Shown here in pieces: positions 50,527-58,641 of a DNA stretch of 64,000 bases. Position numbers and translations under genes: made by a program. Each line of letters opens with the position of its first letter. The stretch's first letter is position 1. Below the pieces are notes generated by a model. It worked only from the letters and a program-made list of their open reading frames with translations, searched no databases and was not told where the DNA came from. The stretch comes from Flavobacterium sp. (GTDB lineage Bacteria > Bacteroidota > Bacteroidia > Flavobacteriales > Flavobacteriaceae), in the NCBI RefSeq assembly GCF_027531705.1, contig NZ_JAPZSP010000029.1:37688-101687 (forward strand), given 5' to 3'.

Positions 50527-50904
50527 TTAATTTAACTTGTAAATTTCATCATAAGTTACATAATCTTTTCTTCCTATTGTATACATGACTTTACCATTTT
50601 CATCAAATAGCAATCCAACACTTTCATCCTTTTTGGGAAAATAAATTTGATAACCACGACCATCTTCAAGTAAAATTCCATAAGTTTCAATAGAATTTTC
50701 AGATTTAATCGAGTTTTGTGTGTATTTATACCCATTAGATTTGCCAAGACTATCTTTAATATAAAAACTAGTCGGCGAAAAAACTATTTCAAACTTCTTA
50801 CCAGTTGAATCCATAGCTTTCCACTTTCCTTGATAGGAATCTGAACCTTCACAAGATATTAATAAAGCTAAAATTAAAACTAAAAAAAAGCTAAGTTTTT
50901 TCAT
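50527..50904 (-). CDS. Hypothetical small lipoprotein
   Basis: A 125-residue protein with a lipoprotein signal (LALLISCEGSDS, Cys about residue 18). The beta-rich mature part carries YQGKWKAMDSTGKKFEIVFS at its start and FDENGKVMYTIGRKDYVTYDEIYKL at its end. I do not recognise the family. The strands and the SYQGKWK opening are reminiscent of small lipocalin-like lipoproteins. It is co-oriented with the EamA gene. Confidence 0.7.
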   Translation of the reverse strand: MKKLSFFLVLILALLISCEGSDSYQGKWKAMDSTGKKFEIVFSPTSFYIKDSLGKSNGYKYTQNSIKSENSIETYGILLEDGRGYQIYFPKKDESVGLLFDENGKVMYTIGRKDYVTYDEIYKLN

Positions 50905-51001
50905 AAATAAATTTAGATTAAAATAGTTAAATATAAAGATTTAAAATAAATAATTGAGATTCCTCCGGAATGACAAACTGTAAACGAATGATTAAGAATA
51001 A

Positions 51002-51036
51002 ATACTGAAAACTGCGACTGAAAACTGAAAACTAAC
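51002..51036. repeat. Stop-codon-linked TTTTCAGT / TCGCAGT repeat after galE
   Basis: Minus strand: the galE stop TAG lies within GGTTAGTTTTCAGTTTTCAG, followed by TCGCAGTTTTCAGTATT. The same vocabulary occurs at 1083-1184 and 4470-4555. Confidence 0.7.
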
Positions 51037-52045
51037 CTCTAATCTTCTTTTCCCATTTCCAAGCACTTGCCAAACTATCCTCTAAAGTTGATTGTGCTTT
51101 CCAGCCTAAAACATTATTAGCTTTATCAGTATTGGCATAAGCCGAAGTTATATCGCCTTCTCTTCTACCCACAATCTGGTAATTCAGTTTTTGTTCCGAA
51201 ACTTTTTCAAAAGCAGTAATCACTTCCAAAACCGAACTTCCTGTTCCAGTTCCAAGATTGAAGGTTTCAACTTTTTCTAAATTTTGCTTGTTCAACAAAC
51301 GTTGCATTGCTATAACATGGGCTTTCGCCAAATCAACAACATGGATATAATCACGAATTGCTGTTCCGTCTGGAGTTGGATAATCATCTCCGTAAACAGA
51401 AAGTTTCTCACGCATTCCAATAGCAGTTTGTGTAATAAATGGAACTAAATTTTGAGGAACACCAAGTGGTAATTCTCCAATTTCAGCACTAGGATGAGAT
51501 CCAATTGGATTAAAATATCTTAATAAAATGGAATTGATATTGGTAACTTTAGCAACATCAGTTATAATTTCTTCGCCAATTTGTTTGGTATTTCCATAAG
51601 GCGACATCGCTGGTTGCACAGAAGCATCTTCAGTAATTGGCATTTTTTCGGCTTGACCATAAACAGTACAAGAAGAACTAAAAATGAAATTAGCATTTGG
51701 CAATTCTTTCAATTCCTGAAGAACATAAACCAACGCATTAATGTTGTTTTCGTAGTACAATAAAGGATTTTCAACACTTTCACCCACTGCTTTTGAAGCT
51801 GCAAAATGAATCACACCATCAACATCATTATGTTTTTTAAAGAAATTTTGAACCGACGCTTTATCACGCAAATCCATTTTTTCAAAAATTGGTTTTTTAC
51901 CTGTAATTTTTTCAATTCCGTCCAAAACACTTTCAGATGAATTCGATAAATTATCAATGGCAACCACTTCAAAACCTTCGTTTTGTAATTCAACAACTGT
52001 GTGTGAACCTATAAAACCTAAACCTCCTGTTACTACTATTTTCAT
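51032..52045 (-). CDS. galE: UDP-glucose 4-epimerase
   Basis: A 337-residue extended short-chain dehydrogenase interconverting UDP-glucose and UDP-galactose. It has the NAD loop GGLGFIGSHT and Ser/Tyr/Lys catalysis (FSSSCTVYG, SPYGNTK). The GalE motifs LRYFNPIGSHPSAEIGE and GTGTGSSVLEVI are also present. It lies 49 nt downstream of the DegT-type aminotransferase gene, so a joint role in sugar-nucleotide supply is likely. The stop codon sits within a dispersed repeat. Confidence 0.94.
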   Translation of the reverse strand: MKIVVTGGLGFIGSHTVVELQNEGFEVVAIDNLSNSSESVLDGIEKITGKKPIFEKMDLRDKASVQNFFKKHNDVDGVIHFAASKAVGESVENPLLYYENNINALVYVLQELKELPNANFIFSSSCTVYGQAEKMPITEDASVQPAMSPYGNTKQIGEEIITDVAKVTNINSILLRYFNPIGSHPSAEIGELPLGVPQNLVPFITQTAIGMREKLSVYGDDYPTPDGTAIRDYIHVVDLAKAHVIAMQRLLNKQNLEKVETFNLGTGTGSSVLEVITAFEKVSEQKLNYQIVGRREGDITSAYANTDKANNVLGWKAQSTLEDSLASAWKWEKKIRG

Positions 52046-52060
52046 ATTTTATTTTATTCA

Positions 52061-52088
52061 GCAGAGACGGAATGCATTCCGTCTCTAC
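52061..52088. repeat. GTAGAGAC-family palindrome, intergenic copy
   Basis: A perfect 24-bp palindrome (52063-52086) has ends AGAGAC / GTCTCT and core GGAATGCATTCC. Including the outer GCAGAGAC / GTCTCTAC it matches the outer arms of the copy inside waaA (54261-54292), whose core differs. It lies between galE and the aminotransferase gene. Confidence 0.85.
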
Positions 52089-52094
52089 GTATAA

Positions 52095-53222
52095 TTAAAC
52101 GTATTCTAAAACTGTATCCGTTATAAATTTAATTTGCTCGTCGTCCAATTCGGTGTGCATTGGTAATGCAATCACTTCTTTACATAATTGATTGGTTACT
52201 GGAAAATCTTCTTCTTTGTAACGAGAATCAGCATAAGCTTTCTGACTGTGCAACGGAATTGGATAATAAATCGCGCATGGAATTCCTTTTTCTTGCAAAT
52301 GAGCTAATAATCCGTCGCGTTTTCCGTTCGTAATTCTGATAACATATTGATGAAAAACATGGCAATCGCAAGTTTCACAAATAAATGGTGCCCAAATATT
52401 TGAATTTACACTCAACGCAACAGAATATTTTCTAGCAGCATCTTGACGTGCTTTATTGTATGTATCTAAATGTGGTAATTTCGCTTTCAAAACGCCCGCT
52501 TGAATACTATCCAAACGTGAGTTAACTCCTACTACATCATGATGGTAACGCTCATACATTCCGTGATTTACAATTCCTCTTAAAATATGAGCTAATTTAT
52601 CATCGTTGGTAAAAATCGCTCCGCCATCACCATAACAACCTAAGTTTTTAGATGGAAAAAACGACGTTGCACCAACATGACCAATCGTTCCTACTTTTAC
52701 TTTAGAACCATCTTTTGAAGTATAATCGGCTCCAATTGCTTGCGCATTATCTTCAATAACATACAAATTATATTCGTTTGCAATTTCCATAATCGCATCC
52801 ATATTGGCAGCACGACCAAACAAATGCACTGGAACAATCGCCTTAGTTTTTGGTGTAATCGCTTTACGAATTCCGTCTAGCGAAATATTCATATTATTCA
52901 TATCCACATCAACCAAAACGGGAGTTAATTGTAACAAAGCAATAACTTCAACAGTAGCAGCAAAGGTAAAATCGGCAGTAATTACCTCATCACCAGGTTT
53001 CAAATCCAATCCCATCATGGCAATTTGCAACGCATCGGTTCCGTTTGCACAAGGAATTACGTGTTTTACTCCTAAATAATCTTCTAAATCATTCTGAAAT
53101 TGATGAACCAAAGGTCCGTTTATATAAGTATTTGTTTCTAAAACTTCTTGAATAGAAGCATTCACTTCCTCTTTTATTTTTTCGTATTGACCTTTCAAGT
53201 CAACCATTTGTAGTTTTTTCAT
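52095..53222 (-). CDS. DegT/DnrJ/EryC1/StrS-family PLP aminotransferase
   Basis: A 375-residue sugar aminotransferase. The N-terminal QMVDLKGQYEKIKEEVNASI, the ETNTYINGPLVHQFQND segment and the cofactor Lys in TSFFPSKNLGCYGDGGAI (about residue 193) are family hallmarks. These enzymes transfer an amino group to keto sugars of nucleotide-linked precursors for LPS, capsule or glycoprotein glycans. The exact sugar is not evident. It neighbours galE; waaA lies across a divergent spacer. Confidence 0.92.
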   Translation of the reverse strand: MKKLQMVDLKGQYEKIKEEVNASIQEVLETNTYINGPLVHQFQNDLEDYLGVKHVIPCANGTDALQIAMMGLDLKPGDEVITADFTFAATVEVIALLQLTPVLVDVDMNNMNISLDGIRKAITPKTKAIVPVHLFGRAANMDAIMEIANEYNLYVIEDNAQAIGADYTSKDGSKVKVGTIGHVGATSFFPSKNLGCYGDGGAIFTNDDKLAHILRGIVNHGMYERYHHDVVGVNSRLDSIQAGVLKAKLPHLDTYNKARQDAARKYSVALSVNSNIWAPFICETCDCHVFHQYVIRITNGKRDGLLAHLQEKGIPCAIYYPIPLHSQKAYADSRYKEEDFPVTNQLCKEVIALPMHTELDDEQIKFITDTVLEYV

Positions 53223-53267
53223 TCTAAAAAAATTTGAGTTACAAAAGTAAACTTTTTCTAGTTATTT

Positions 53268-53346
53268 GGAGCGAATGGTTCGGGATTTTTTGGTTTCCCT
53301 TTTCCTGCTTTTCGCTCTACTTCGGTGCCGCTGCAATCAGGGCTAG
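53268..53346 (-). repeat. Hairpin-cassette intergenic element, copy C (inverted)
   Basis: Minus-strand reading begins CTAGCCCTGATTGCAGCGGC and continues to GCAGGAAAAGGGAAACC, a TCCCGAACC word and ATTCGCTCC. The outer words match copy A at 20877; the central part (GCACCGAAGTAGAGCG) differs. It occupies the divergent spacer between the aminotransferase and waaA. Confidence 0.72.
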
Positions 53347-53404
53347 ACAGTAAACGTCTTTTGTAAAAATAAATTGCTTAATTTAGCCACACAAATAAAA
53401 ACAG

Positions 53405-54646
53405 ATGCTTTTTCTATACAATTTAATCATACTTCTCGCTTCACAAGTAGTAAAACTATTGGCACTTTTCAGTCTAAAAATGAAACTTTTTGTTAATGGT
53501 AGAAAAGAAGTTTTCTCTATTTTACAAAGCAAAATCAATCCAAACGACAAAACCATTTGGTTTCACGCAGCATCATTAGGCGAATACGAGCAAGGTTTAC
53601 CCGTTATTGAAAAAATAAAAGAAAAATTTCCAAATCATAAAATAGTAGTGACTTTCTTTTCTCCATCGGGTTACGAAGTTCGAAAAAATAATATAGTTGC
53701 CGATGCCACGGTTTATTTGCCATTAGACACAAAATCAAATGCTCAAAAATTCATAAAAACCATAAATCCAGAACTCGTTTTCTTTATAAAATATGAATAT
53801 TGGCCTAATTATTTGAACGAACTGAAAAAACTTCAAATAAAAACGTATTTAATTTCAGGAATTTTCAGAGAAAACCAAGCTTTTTTCAAATGGTACGGCG
53901 GATTTTACAAAAACGCTTTAAAAACATTTGAGTACTTTTTTGTACAAAACGAAAGTTCAAAAAAATTGATTCAAAGCATTGGTTTCAACAATGTAAAAGT
54001 TTCAGGCGACACGCGTTTCGACAGAGTAGTTTCCATTTTAGAAAGAGGCAATTCTTTAGATTTTATTGAAAATTTCAAAGACAACAAAACCACCATCGTA
54101 ATTGGAAGCTCATGGCCTAAAGACGAAAATTTATTGGTAGAATACATTAACAAATCATCTGCCGAAATTAAATTTATCATCGCACCACACAATATAAAAG
54201 CGGAGCAAATTCATGAATTAAAAAAATCCATTACAAAAAAAACAATGTTGTTTTCCGAAAATGTAGAGACAAGGCATGCCTTGTCTCTACATGAAAACAA
54301 CGTTTTCATCATCGATACCATCGGAATTTTAACGAAAATTTATTCCTACGCCGATATTGCCTATGTTGGTGGCGGATTTGGAAATCCAGGCGTACACAAC
54401 ATTTTAGAACCAGCAACATTTGGCGTTCCGATTGTAATTGGACCAAATTATTCTCATTTTGCAGAAGCAACAGCTTTGGTTCATCAAGAAGGCTGTATTT
54501 CAATTTCAAATCAAAATGAATTAAACGAAGCCTTTAACAATTTAATTTTCAACGAAGATATTCGCCACGAAAAAGGACATATTTGTTCCACTTTTGTGCA
54601 AATGAATAAAGGTGCAACAGATATTATTTTGAAACATATTTCTTAG
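53405..54646 (+). CDS. waaA: 3-deoxy-D-manno-octulosonic acid (Kdo) transferase
   Basis: A 413-residue GT30 glycosyltransferase adding Kdo to lipid A precursor at the inner membrane. An N-terminal anchor helix is followed by FHAASLGEYEQGLP (acidic catalytic Glu), VVTFFSPSGYE, GSSWPKDENL and the nucleotide-binding GGGFGNPGVHNILEPATFGVP. Residues 287-296 (VETRHALSLH) are encoded by a perfect palindromic repeat inserted in frame (54261-54292), in a region that is variable in the family. The stop overlaps the GTG of the next gene by one base. Confidence 0.94.
   Translation: MLFLYNLIILLASQVVKLLALFSLKMKLFVNGRKEVFSILQSKINPNDKTIWFHAASLGEYEQGLPVIEKIKEKFPNHKIVVTFFSPSGYEVRKNNIVADATVYLPLDTKSNAQKFIKTINPELVFFIKYEYWPNYLNELKKLQIKTYLISGIFRENQAFFKWYGGFYKNALKTFEYFFVQNESSKKLIQSIGFNNVKVSGDTRFDRVVSILERGNSLDFIENFKDNKTTIVIGSSWPKDENLLVEYINKSSAEIKFIIAPHNIKAEQIHELKKSITKKTMLFSENVETRHALSLHENNVFIIDTIGILTKIYSYADIAYVGGGFGNPGVHNILEPATFGVPIVIGPNYSHFAEATALVHQEGCISISNQNELNEAFNNLIFNEDIRHEKGHICSTFVQMNKGATDIILKHIS
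54261..54292. repeat. GTAGAGAC-family palindrome inside the waaA coding region
   Basis: A 32-bp perfect palindrome with ends ATGTAGAGAC / GTCTCTACAT and core AAGGCATGCCTT. It keeps the reading frame and encodes VETRHALSLH plus partial neighbours. It shares outer arms with 52061-52088. Confidence 0.9.
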
Positions 54647-55005
54647 TGAGTTTATTATATTACATATTATTGAGATGCAATACTGATTATTATAGAGGTG
54701 TTGTTCTTTTTATGTCAATACAATGGATTTGGCTTATTTTACTTCCTTTGACAATGATTCAAAGTCCGTTACTTAATCTAACTATTGACGATAATGTTAA
54801 ATCACCTGTTTTTTTATCTTGTTTTATACTAACAATAATATTTGACTATATTTTTTATTTTAGAGAAATAAAAAAAGTTGAAATTTTAAAACTATATACC
54901 AACAAATATTCAATAATTGAAAATCATCCTCTTTCTTGTTTCTTTACTATATATTTTGCATTACTATTCATTGGATTATTTTTAATTTCTTTAATCCCAA
55001 AATAA
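54646..55005 (+). CDS. Small membrane protein, function unknown
   Basis: A 119-residue protein with three predicted TM helices (about residues 20-42, 53-72 and 95-117). A positively charged loop between the second and third contains REIKKVEILKLYTNKYSIIE. The start is a GTG overlapping the waaA stop by one base. The next in-frame Met (residue 23) would lie inside the first helix, so the GTG is preferred. I do not recognise a family. Confidence 0.6.
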   Translation: MSLLYYILLRCNTDYYRGVVLFMSIQWIWLILLPLTMIQSPLLNLTIDDNVKSPVFLSCFILTIIFDYIFYFREIKKVEILKLYTNKYSIIENHPLSCFFTIYFALLFIGLFLISLIPK

Positions 55006-55032
55006 TTTTACAAAAATATAAAACATGTAAAA

Positions 55033-55479
55033 ATGACCACTTTCCAACCTTTAGAAAACCATCAAATCGAAACCATCACCAAAATGATGCAAGATTTCTA
55101 TGCAATTGATAATTATCCAATCGATATAGCCGTTTCTAAAAAACTATTTCAAGAATTTATTTCTGACGAAAAACTTGGAAAAGCTTGGTTGATCTATTCG
55201 GATGAAGAATTGGTTGGTTACGTAATTCTAACTTATGTTTTTAGTTTTGAATACAAAGGAAGAATAGCATTTTTAGACGAATTATATATTAAAGAAACTT
55301 ATCGCGGAAAAGGAATTGGAAAACAAACTATTGATTTTATAAAAGAGCAAGCATCAAATCAAAATGTTAAATTGATTTATCTCGAAGTGGAAAACCATAA
55401 TCAAAACGCACAAAAATTGTATCTTGCCAACGATTTTGAAGTTCACAATCGCAAATTATTAAAACACAAACTATCCTAA
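55033..55479 (+). CDS. GNAT-family N-acetyltransferase
   Basis: A 148-residue acetyltransferase. Motif A appears as IAFLDELYIKETYRGKGIGKQTIDF with the RGKGIG acetyl-CoA loop, and motif B as LIYLEVENHNQNAQKLYLANDFE. It resembles the aminoglycoside/diamine-type GNATs only generally; the substrate is unknown. It lies 3 nt upstream of the S46 peptidase gene and is probably co-transcribed with it. Confidence 0.88.
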   Translation: MTTFQPLENHQIETITKMMQDFYAIDNYPIDIAVSKKLFQEFISDEKLGKAWLIYSDEELVGYVILTYVFSFEYKGRIAFLDELYIKETYRGKGIGKQTIDFIKEQASNQNVKLIYLEVENHNQNAQKLYLANDFEVHNRKLLKHKLS

Positions 55480-55482
55480 AAT

Positions 55483-57651
55483 ATGAAATTTATTAAATTA
55501 CTACTATTACTATTCGTCATTCAAATCCAAGCACAACAAGGCGGCATGTGGATTCCATCATTACTAAAAGGAATGAACGAAAACGAGATGAAAACACTTG
55601 GCATGAAACTTACTGCCGAGCAAATTTATTCGGTAAACAAATCGAGTTTGAAAGATGCCGTTCCACAATTTGACGGTGGTTGTACAGCCGAAGTGATTTC
55701 AGATAAAGGTTTGATTTTGACCAATCACCATTGTGGATATGACAATATTCAAAGCCATTCTACTGTCGAGCACGATTACCTAACAGATGGCTTTTGGGCT
55801 TATAAAATGGAAGATGAATTACCAAACAAAGGTGTTGTAGTGAGCTTTGTTGTTCGTATTGAAGATGTTACAACAAAAGTTTTAGAGGGCGTTGCAACAC
55901 TGACATCAGAAGCTGAAAAACAAAAGAAAATTCAAGAAAACATTTCCAACTTGACCAAAACACTACCTAAAGAGTCTTGGCAAGAAAATAGCATTCGTAC
56001 TTTTTATGACGGGAATCAATATATTCTTTTTGTAACTGAAACATTCAAAGACATTCGTTTGGTTGGTGCGCCACCAAGTTCTATCGGAAAATTTGGATCG
56101 GACACCGACAATTGGGTCTGGCCAAGACACACAGGCGATTTCTCATTGTTCAGAATTTATGCTGATAAAAACAATCGCCCAGCCGAATATTCGACAGAAA
56201 ACGTTCCATATAAACCAAAACATTTCTTTCCGATTTCTGCAAAAGGCGTTAAAGAAAATGATTTTACCATGGTAATGGGTTATCCTGGAAGAACACAAGA
56301 ATATTTGCCTTCGTATGCTGTTGAACAAATTGTAAACGATTTGAATCCTGCTAAAATTGAAGTTCGTGATGCTGCTTTGAAAGTACAAGATGGTTTTATG
56401 CGAAAAGACAATGCAATCAAAATTCAATATGCTTCCAAATATGCTGGAATTGCGAATTATTGGAAAAAATGGATTGGAGAAACTAAAGGTTTAAAAAAAT
56501 CGAATGCAGTTGCCATCAAACAAAAATTTGAAAAAGATTTCCAAGAAAAAGTCACAAAAGCAGGAAAACAAGCTGAATATGGAAACTTACTAGCTGATTT
56601 TCAAAAAAATTATACTGAAATAAAAGACTACGCATTAGCAAGAGATTTGTTTTCTGAAATTGCGTTACGTAACAACGAATTACTTTCAGTTGGTTATAAA
56701 TTATACCAATTAGAACAAATTTTAACCAACAAAGGCGAACAAGCTTTTAACGATAGAAGAAACAATTTAATCAACGGATTAGGTGATTTTTATAAAGATT
56801 TTAATGCCAATGTTGACGAAAAAGTATTCGAACAATTAATTGGAATTTACTCCAAAAAATATCCAAAACAATTTTTACCAAGTAATCTAGAAAACGTAGA
56901 TGCAAAAACCTTAGCAACAAACGTTTATACCACTTCTAAATTGGTTAGTTACAACAAAATAAAAGAGCTTTTGACTGGCGAAACCAAAACAGTTTTAGAA
57001 AAAATGAATAACGATTCAGGTTTTCAAGTGGTAAAAATGATGGCAGATAGTTTTACCAAAAACGTTGCTCCTAAATATGACGAAATCAATTTGAAAAACA
57101 TTGCAGCACAAAGAACTTACATGAAAGGAATTTTAGAGTTAAGTCCAAAATCGGCTCGAATTTTTCCTGATGCCAACAGCACTTTACGTGTAACTTATGG
57201 AAAAGTTAAAGGTTACAAGCCAAATGATGCAGTTATTTACGAACCAATTACTTTCTTAGATGGTGTTATAGAAAAATATATTCCTGGTGATTATGAGTTT
57301 GATGTTCCTAAAAAACTGATTGATTTGTATAACACAAAAGATTTTGGAAAATATGCCGATAAAAATGGGAAAATGCCCGTTGCTTTCATAGCTACTAACC
57401 ACACAACAGGAGGAAATTCAGGAAGCCCAGCTTTGGACGCAAATGGAAATTTAATTGGCTTGAATTTTGATAGAGTTTGGGAAGGTACCATGAGTGATAT
57501 TTACTATTCTCCAGAAATTTGTAGAAACATTATGGTAGATGCTCGTTATATATTGTTTGTAATAGACAAATATGCTGGTGCAAAAAATATCATTAACGAA
57601 TTGAAAATCATTTACCCAGCCGAAAAGAAAATAATTTCTAAGAAAAAATAA
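55483..57651 (+). CDS. S46-family dipeptidyl-peptidase, DPP11-like (Asp/Glu-specific)
   Basis: A 722-residue periplasmic dipeptidyl-peptidase. A signal peptide (MKFIKLLLLLFVIQIQAQQ) is followed by the chymotrypsin-fold triad: His in LTNHHCGYD (about residue 82-83), an upstream Asp in SDTDNWVWPRHTGDFSLFR, and the nucleophile Ser646 in TTGGNSGSPAL. Residue 664, exactly 18 after the Ser, is Arg (NFDRVWEG). In Porphyromonas enzymes, Arg there (DPP11) gives acidic P1 preference while Gly (DPP7) gives hydrophobic preference. The helical lid domain lies in the middle. It feeds peptide-based nutrition. Confidence 0.93.
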   Translation: MKFIKLLLLLFVIQIQAQQGGMWIPSLLKGMNENEMKTLGMKLTAEQIYSVNKSSLKDAVPQFDGGCTAEVISDKGLILTNHHCGYDNIQSHSTVEHDYLTDGFWAYKMEDELPNKGVVVSFVVRIEDVTTKVLEGVATLTSEAEKQKKIQENISNLTKTLPKESWQENSIRTFYDGNQYILFVTETFKDIRLVGAPPSSIGKFGSDTDNWVWPRHTGDFSLFRIYADKNNRPAEYSTENVPYKPKHFFPISAKGVKENDFTMVMGYPGRTQEYLPSYAVEQIVNDLNPAKIEVRDAALKVQDGFMRKDNAIKIQYASKYAGIANYWKKWIGETKGLKKSNAVAIKQKFEKDFQEKVTKAGKQAEYGNLLADFQKNYTEIKDYALARDLFSEIALRNNELLSVGYKLYQLEQILTNKGEQAFNDRRNNLINGLGDFYKDFNANVDEKVFEQLIGIYSKKYPKQFLPSNLENVDAKTLATNVYTTSKLVSYNKIKELLTGETKTVLEKMNNDSGFQVVKMMADSFTKNVAPKYDEINLKNIAAQRTYMKGILELSPKSARIFPDANSTLRVTYGKVKGYKPNDAVIYEPITFLDGVIEKYIPGDYEFDVPKKLIDLYNTKDFGKYADKNGKMPVAFIATNHTTGGNSGSPALDANGNLIGLNFDRVWEGTMSDIYYSPEICRNIMVDARYILFVIDKYAGAKNIINELKIIYPAEKKIISKKK

Positions 57652-57745
57652 GTTTGGCACGAAGTTTGTGAGGTATGTTTTCGGAATTCAGAGAGAAAAA
57701 TTTAAAAAAAGTTTAACTAAAAGTTTTTCCGATTAAAAAAATTTA

Positions 57746-57753
57746 TATCTTTG
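57746..57753 (+). promoter_or_regulatory. -7 box upstream of the lipoprotein at 57791
   Basis: TATCTTTG lies 37 nt before the ATG, with a T-rich stretch near the -33 position. Confidence 0.55.
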
Positions 57754-57790
57754 CTCCGAATTAATAATTAACCTTTTATATTAAATTAAG

Positions 57791-58009
57791 ATGAAAAAAG
57801 TATTTTTAAGTTTAGCTGTTATCGCTGCATTAACTGTAGTATCTTGTAAACAAGCAGAAGAAGCTCCTGCTGAAGAAGTAGTAACTGAAGAAGTTGCTCC
57901 AGTTGCTGAAGAAGCTGCTGCTGTTGTTGATTCTGCTGCTGCTGTAGTTGATTCTGCTGCTGCTGCTACTACTGAAGCTGCTGCTCCAGCTGCTGAAGCA
58001 AAAAAATAA
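57791..58009 (+). CDS. Small Ala/Glu-rich lipoprotein
   Basis: A 72-residue lipoprotein (lipobox LTVVSCKQ). The mature part is low-complexity: EEAPAEEVVTEEVAPVAEEA followed by repeats of AAAVVDSAA. The signal is almost identical to the one at 49305, showing recent paralogy or strong constraint on the leader. It has its own -7 box and a strong terminator, so it is likely to be highly expressed. The function is unknown. Confidence 0.82.
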   Translation: MKKVFLSLAVIAALTVVSCKQAEEAPAEEVVTEEVAPVAEEAAAVVDSAAAVVDSAAAATTEAAAPAAEAKK

Positions 58010-58033
58010 TTAGAAATTAATTTCTAGTATTTT

Positions 58034-58064
58034 AAAAACCCTTCACAATGTGAAGGGTTTTTTT
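58034..58064 (+). terminator. Terminator after the lipoprotein at 57791
   Basis: The stem AAACCCTTCACA / TGTGAAGGGTTT is followed by a T-run. Confidence 0.92.
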
Positions 58065-58091
58065 ATTTCAATTATTTAATTTTATATTTAA

Positions 58092-58625
58092 ATGCGTAAA
58101 CTTGAAAATAGCGAATTAGACAGAAAATCAATTCAAGATTTTAAAAACTCTACGAAAACACCTCTTATCATTATTCTTGATGATATTAGAAGTTTGAATA
58201 ATATTGGCTCTGTATTTAGAACTAGTGATGCCTTTTTGATAGAAAAAATCTATTTGTGCGGTATAACTGCAACACCTCCAAACAAAGAAATTCACAAAAC
58301 TGCTCTTGGCGCAACTGAAACTGTGGCTTGGGAATATGCTGAAAATGTTCAAGAAGTAATTCAAAACTTGAAAAAAGAAAAAGTCAAAGTTTACGCAATC
58401 GAACAAGTAGAAAACTCCATTTTTCTTCAAGATTTCACAATCGAAAAAGAAACAAAATACGCTTTAGTATTTGGAAATGAAGTTTTCGGAGTTAATCAAG
58501 AAGCTATTCAACTCTGTGATGGTACAATTGAAATACCTCAACTCGGCACTAAACACTCACTAAATATTTCTGTAAGTGCAGGAATAGTTATTTGGGATTT
58601 GTTTAAAAAAATAAACTACCTTTAG
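58092..58625 (+). CDS. SpoU/TrmH-family RNA 2'-O-methyltransferase
   Basis: A 177-residue SPOUT methyltransferase. The three SpoU motifs are visible: LDDIRSLNNIGSVFRTSDAF (motif 1 Arg), LVFGNEVFGVNQEAI (motif 2) and LGTKHSLNISVSAGIVIWDL (motif 3). The trefoil-knot domain lacks an N-terminal substrate-binding extension, as in TrmL or small TrmH proteins. The target (tRNA or rRNA ribose) is undecided. It is followed after 16 nt by the T9SS adhesin gene. Confidence 0.92.
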   Translation: MRKLENSELDRKSIQDFKNSTKTPLIIILDDIRSLNNIGSVFRTSDAFLIEKIYLCGITATPPNKEIHKTALGATETVAWEYAENVQEVIQNLKKEKVKVYAIEQVENSIFLQDFTIEKETKYALVFGNEVFGVNQEAIQLCDGTIEIPQLGTKHSLNISVSAGIVIWDLFKKINYL

Positions 58626-58641
58626 TTTTTTTAAAACAAAC

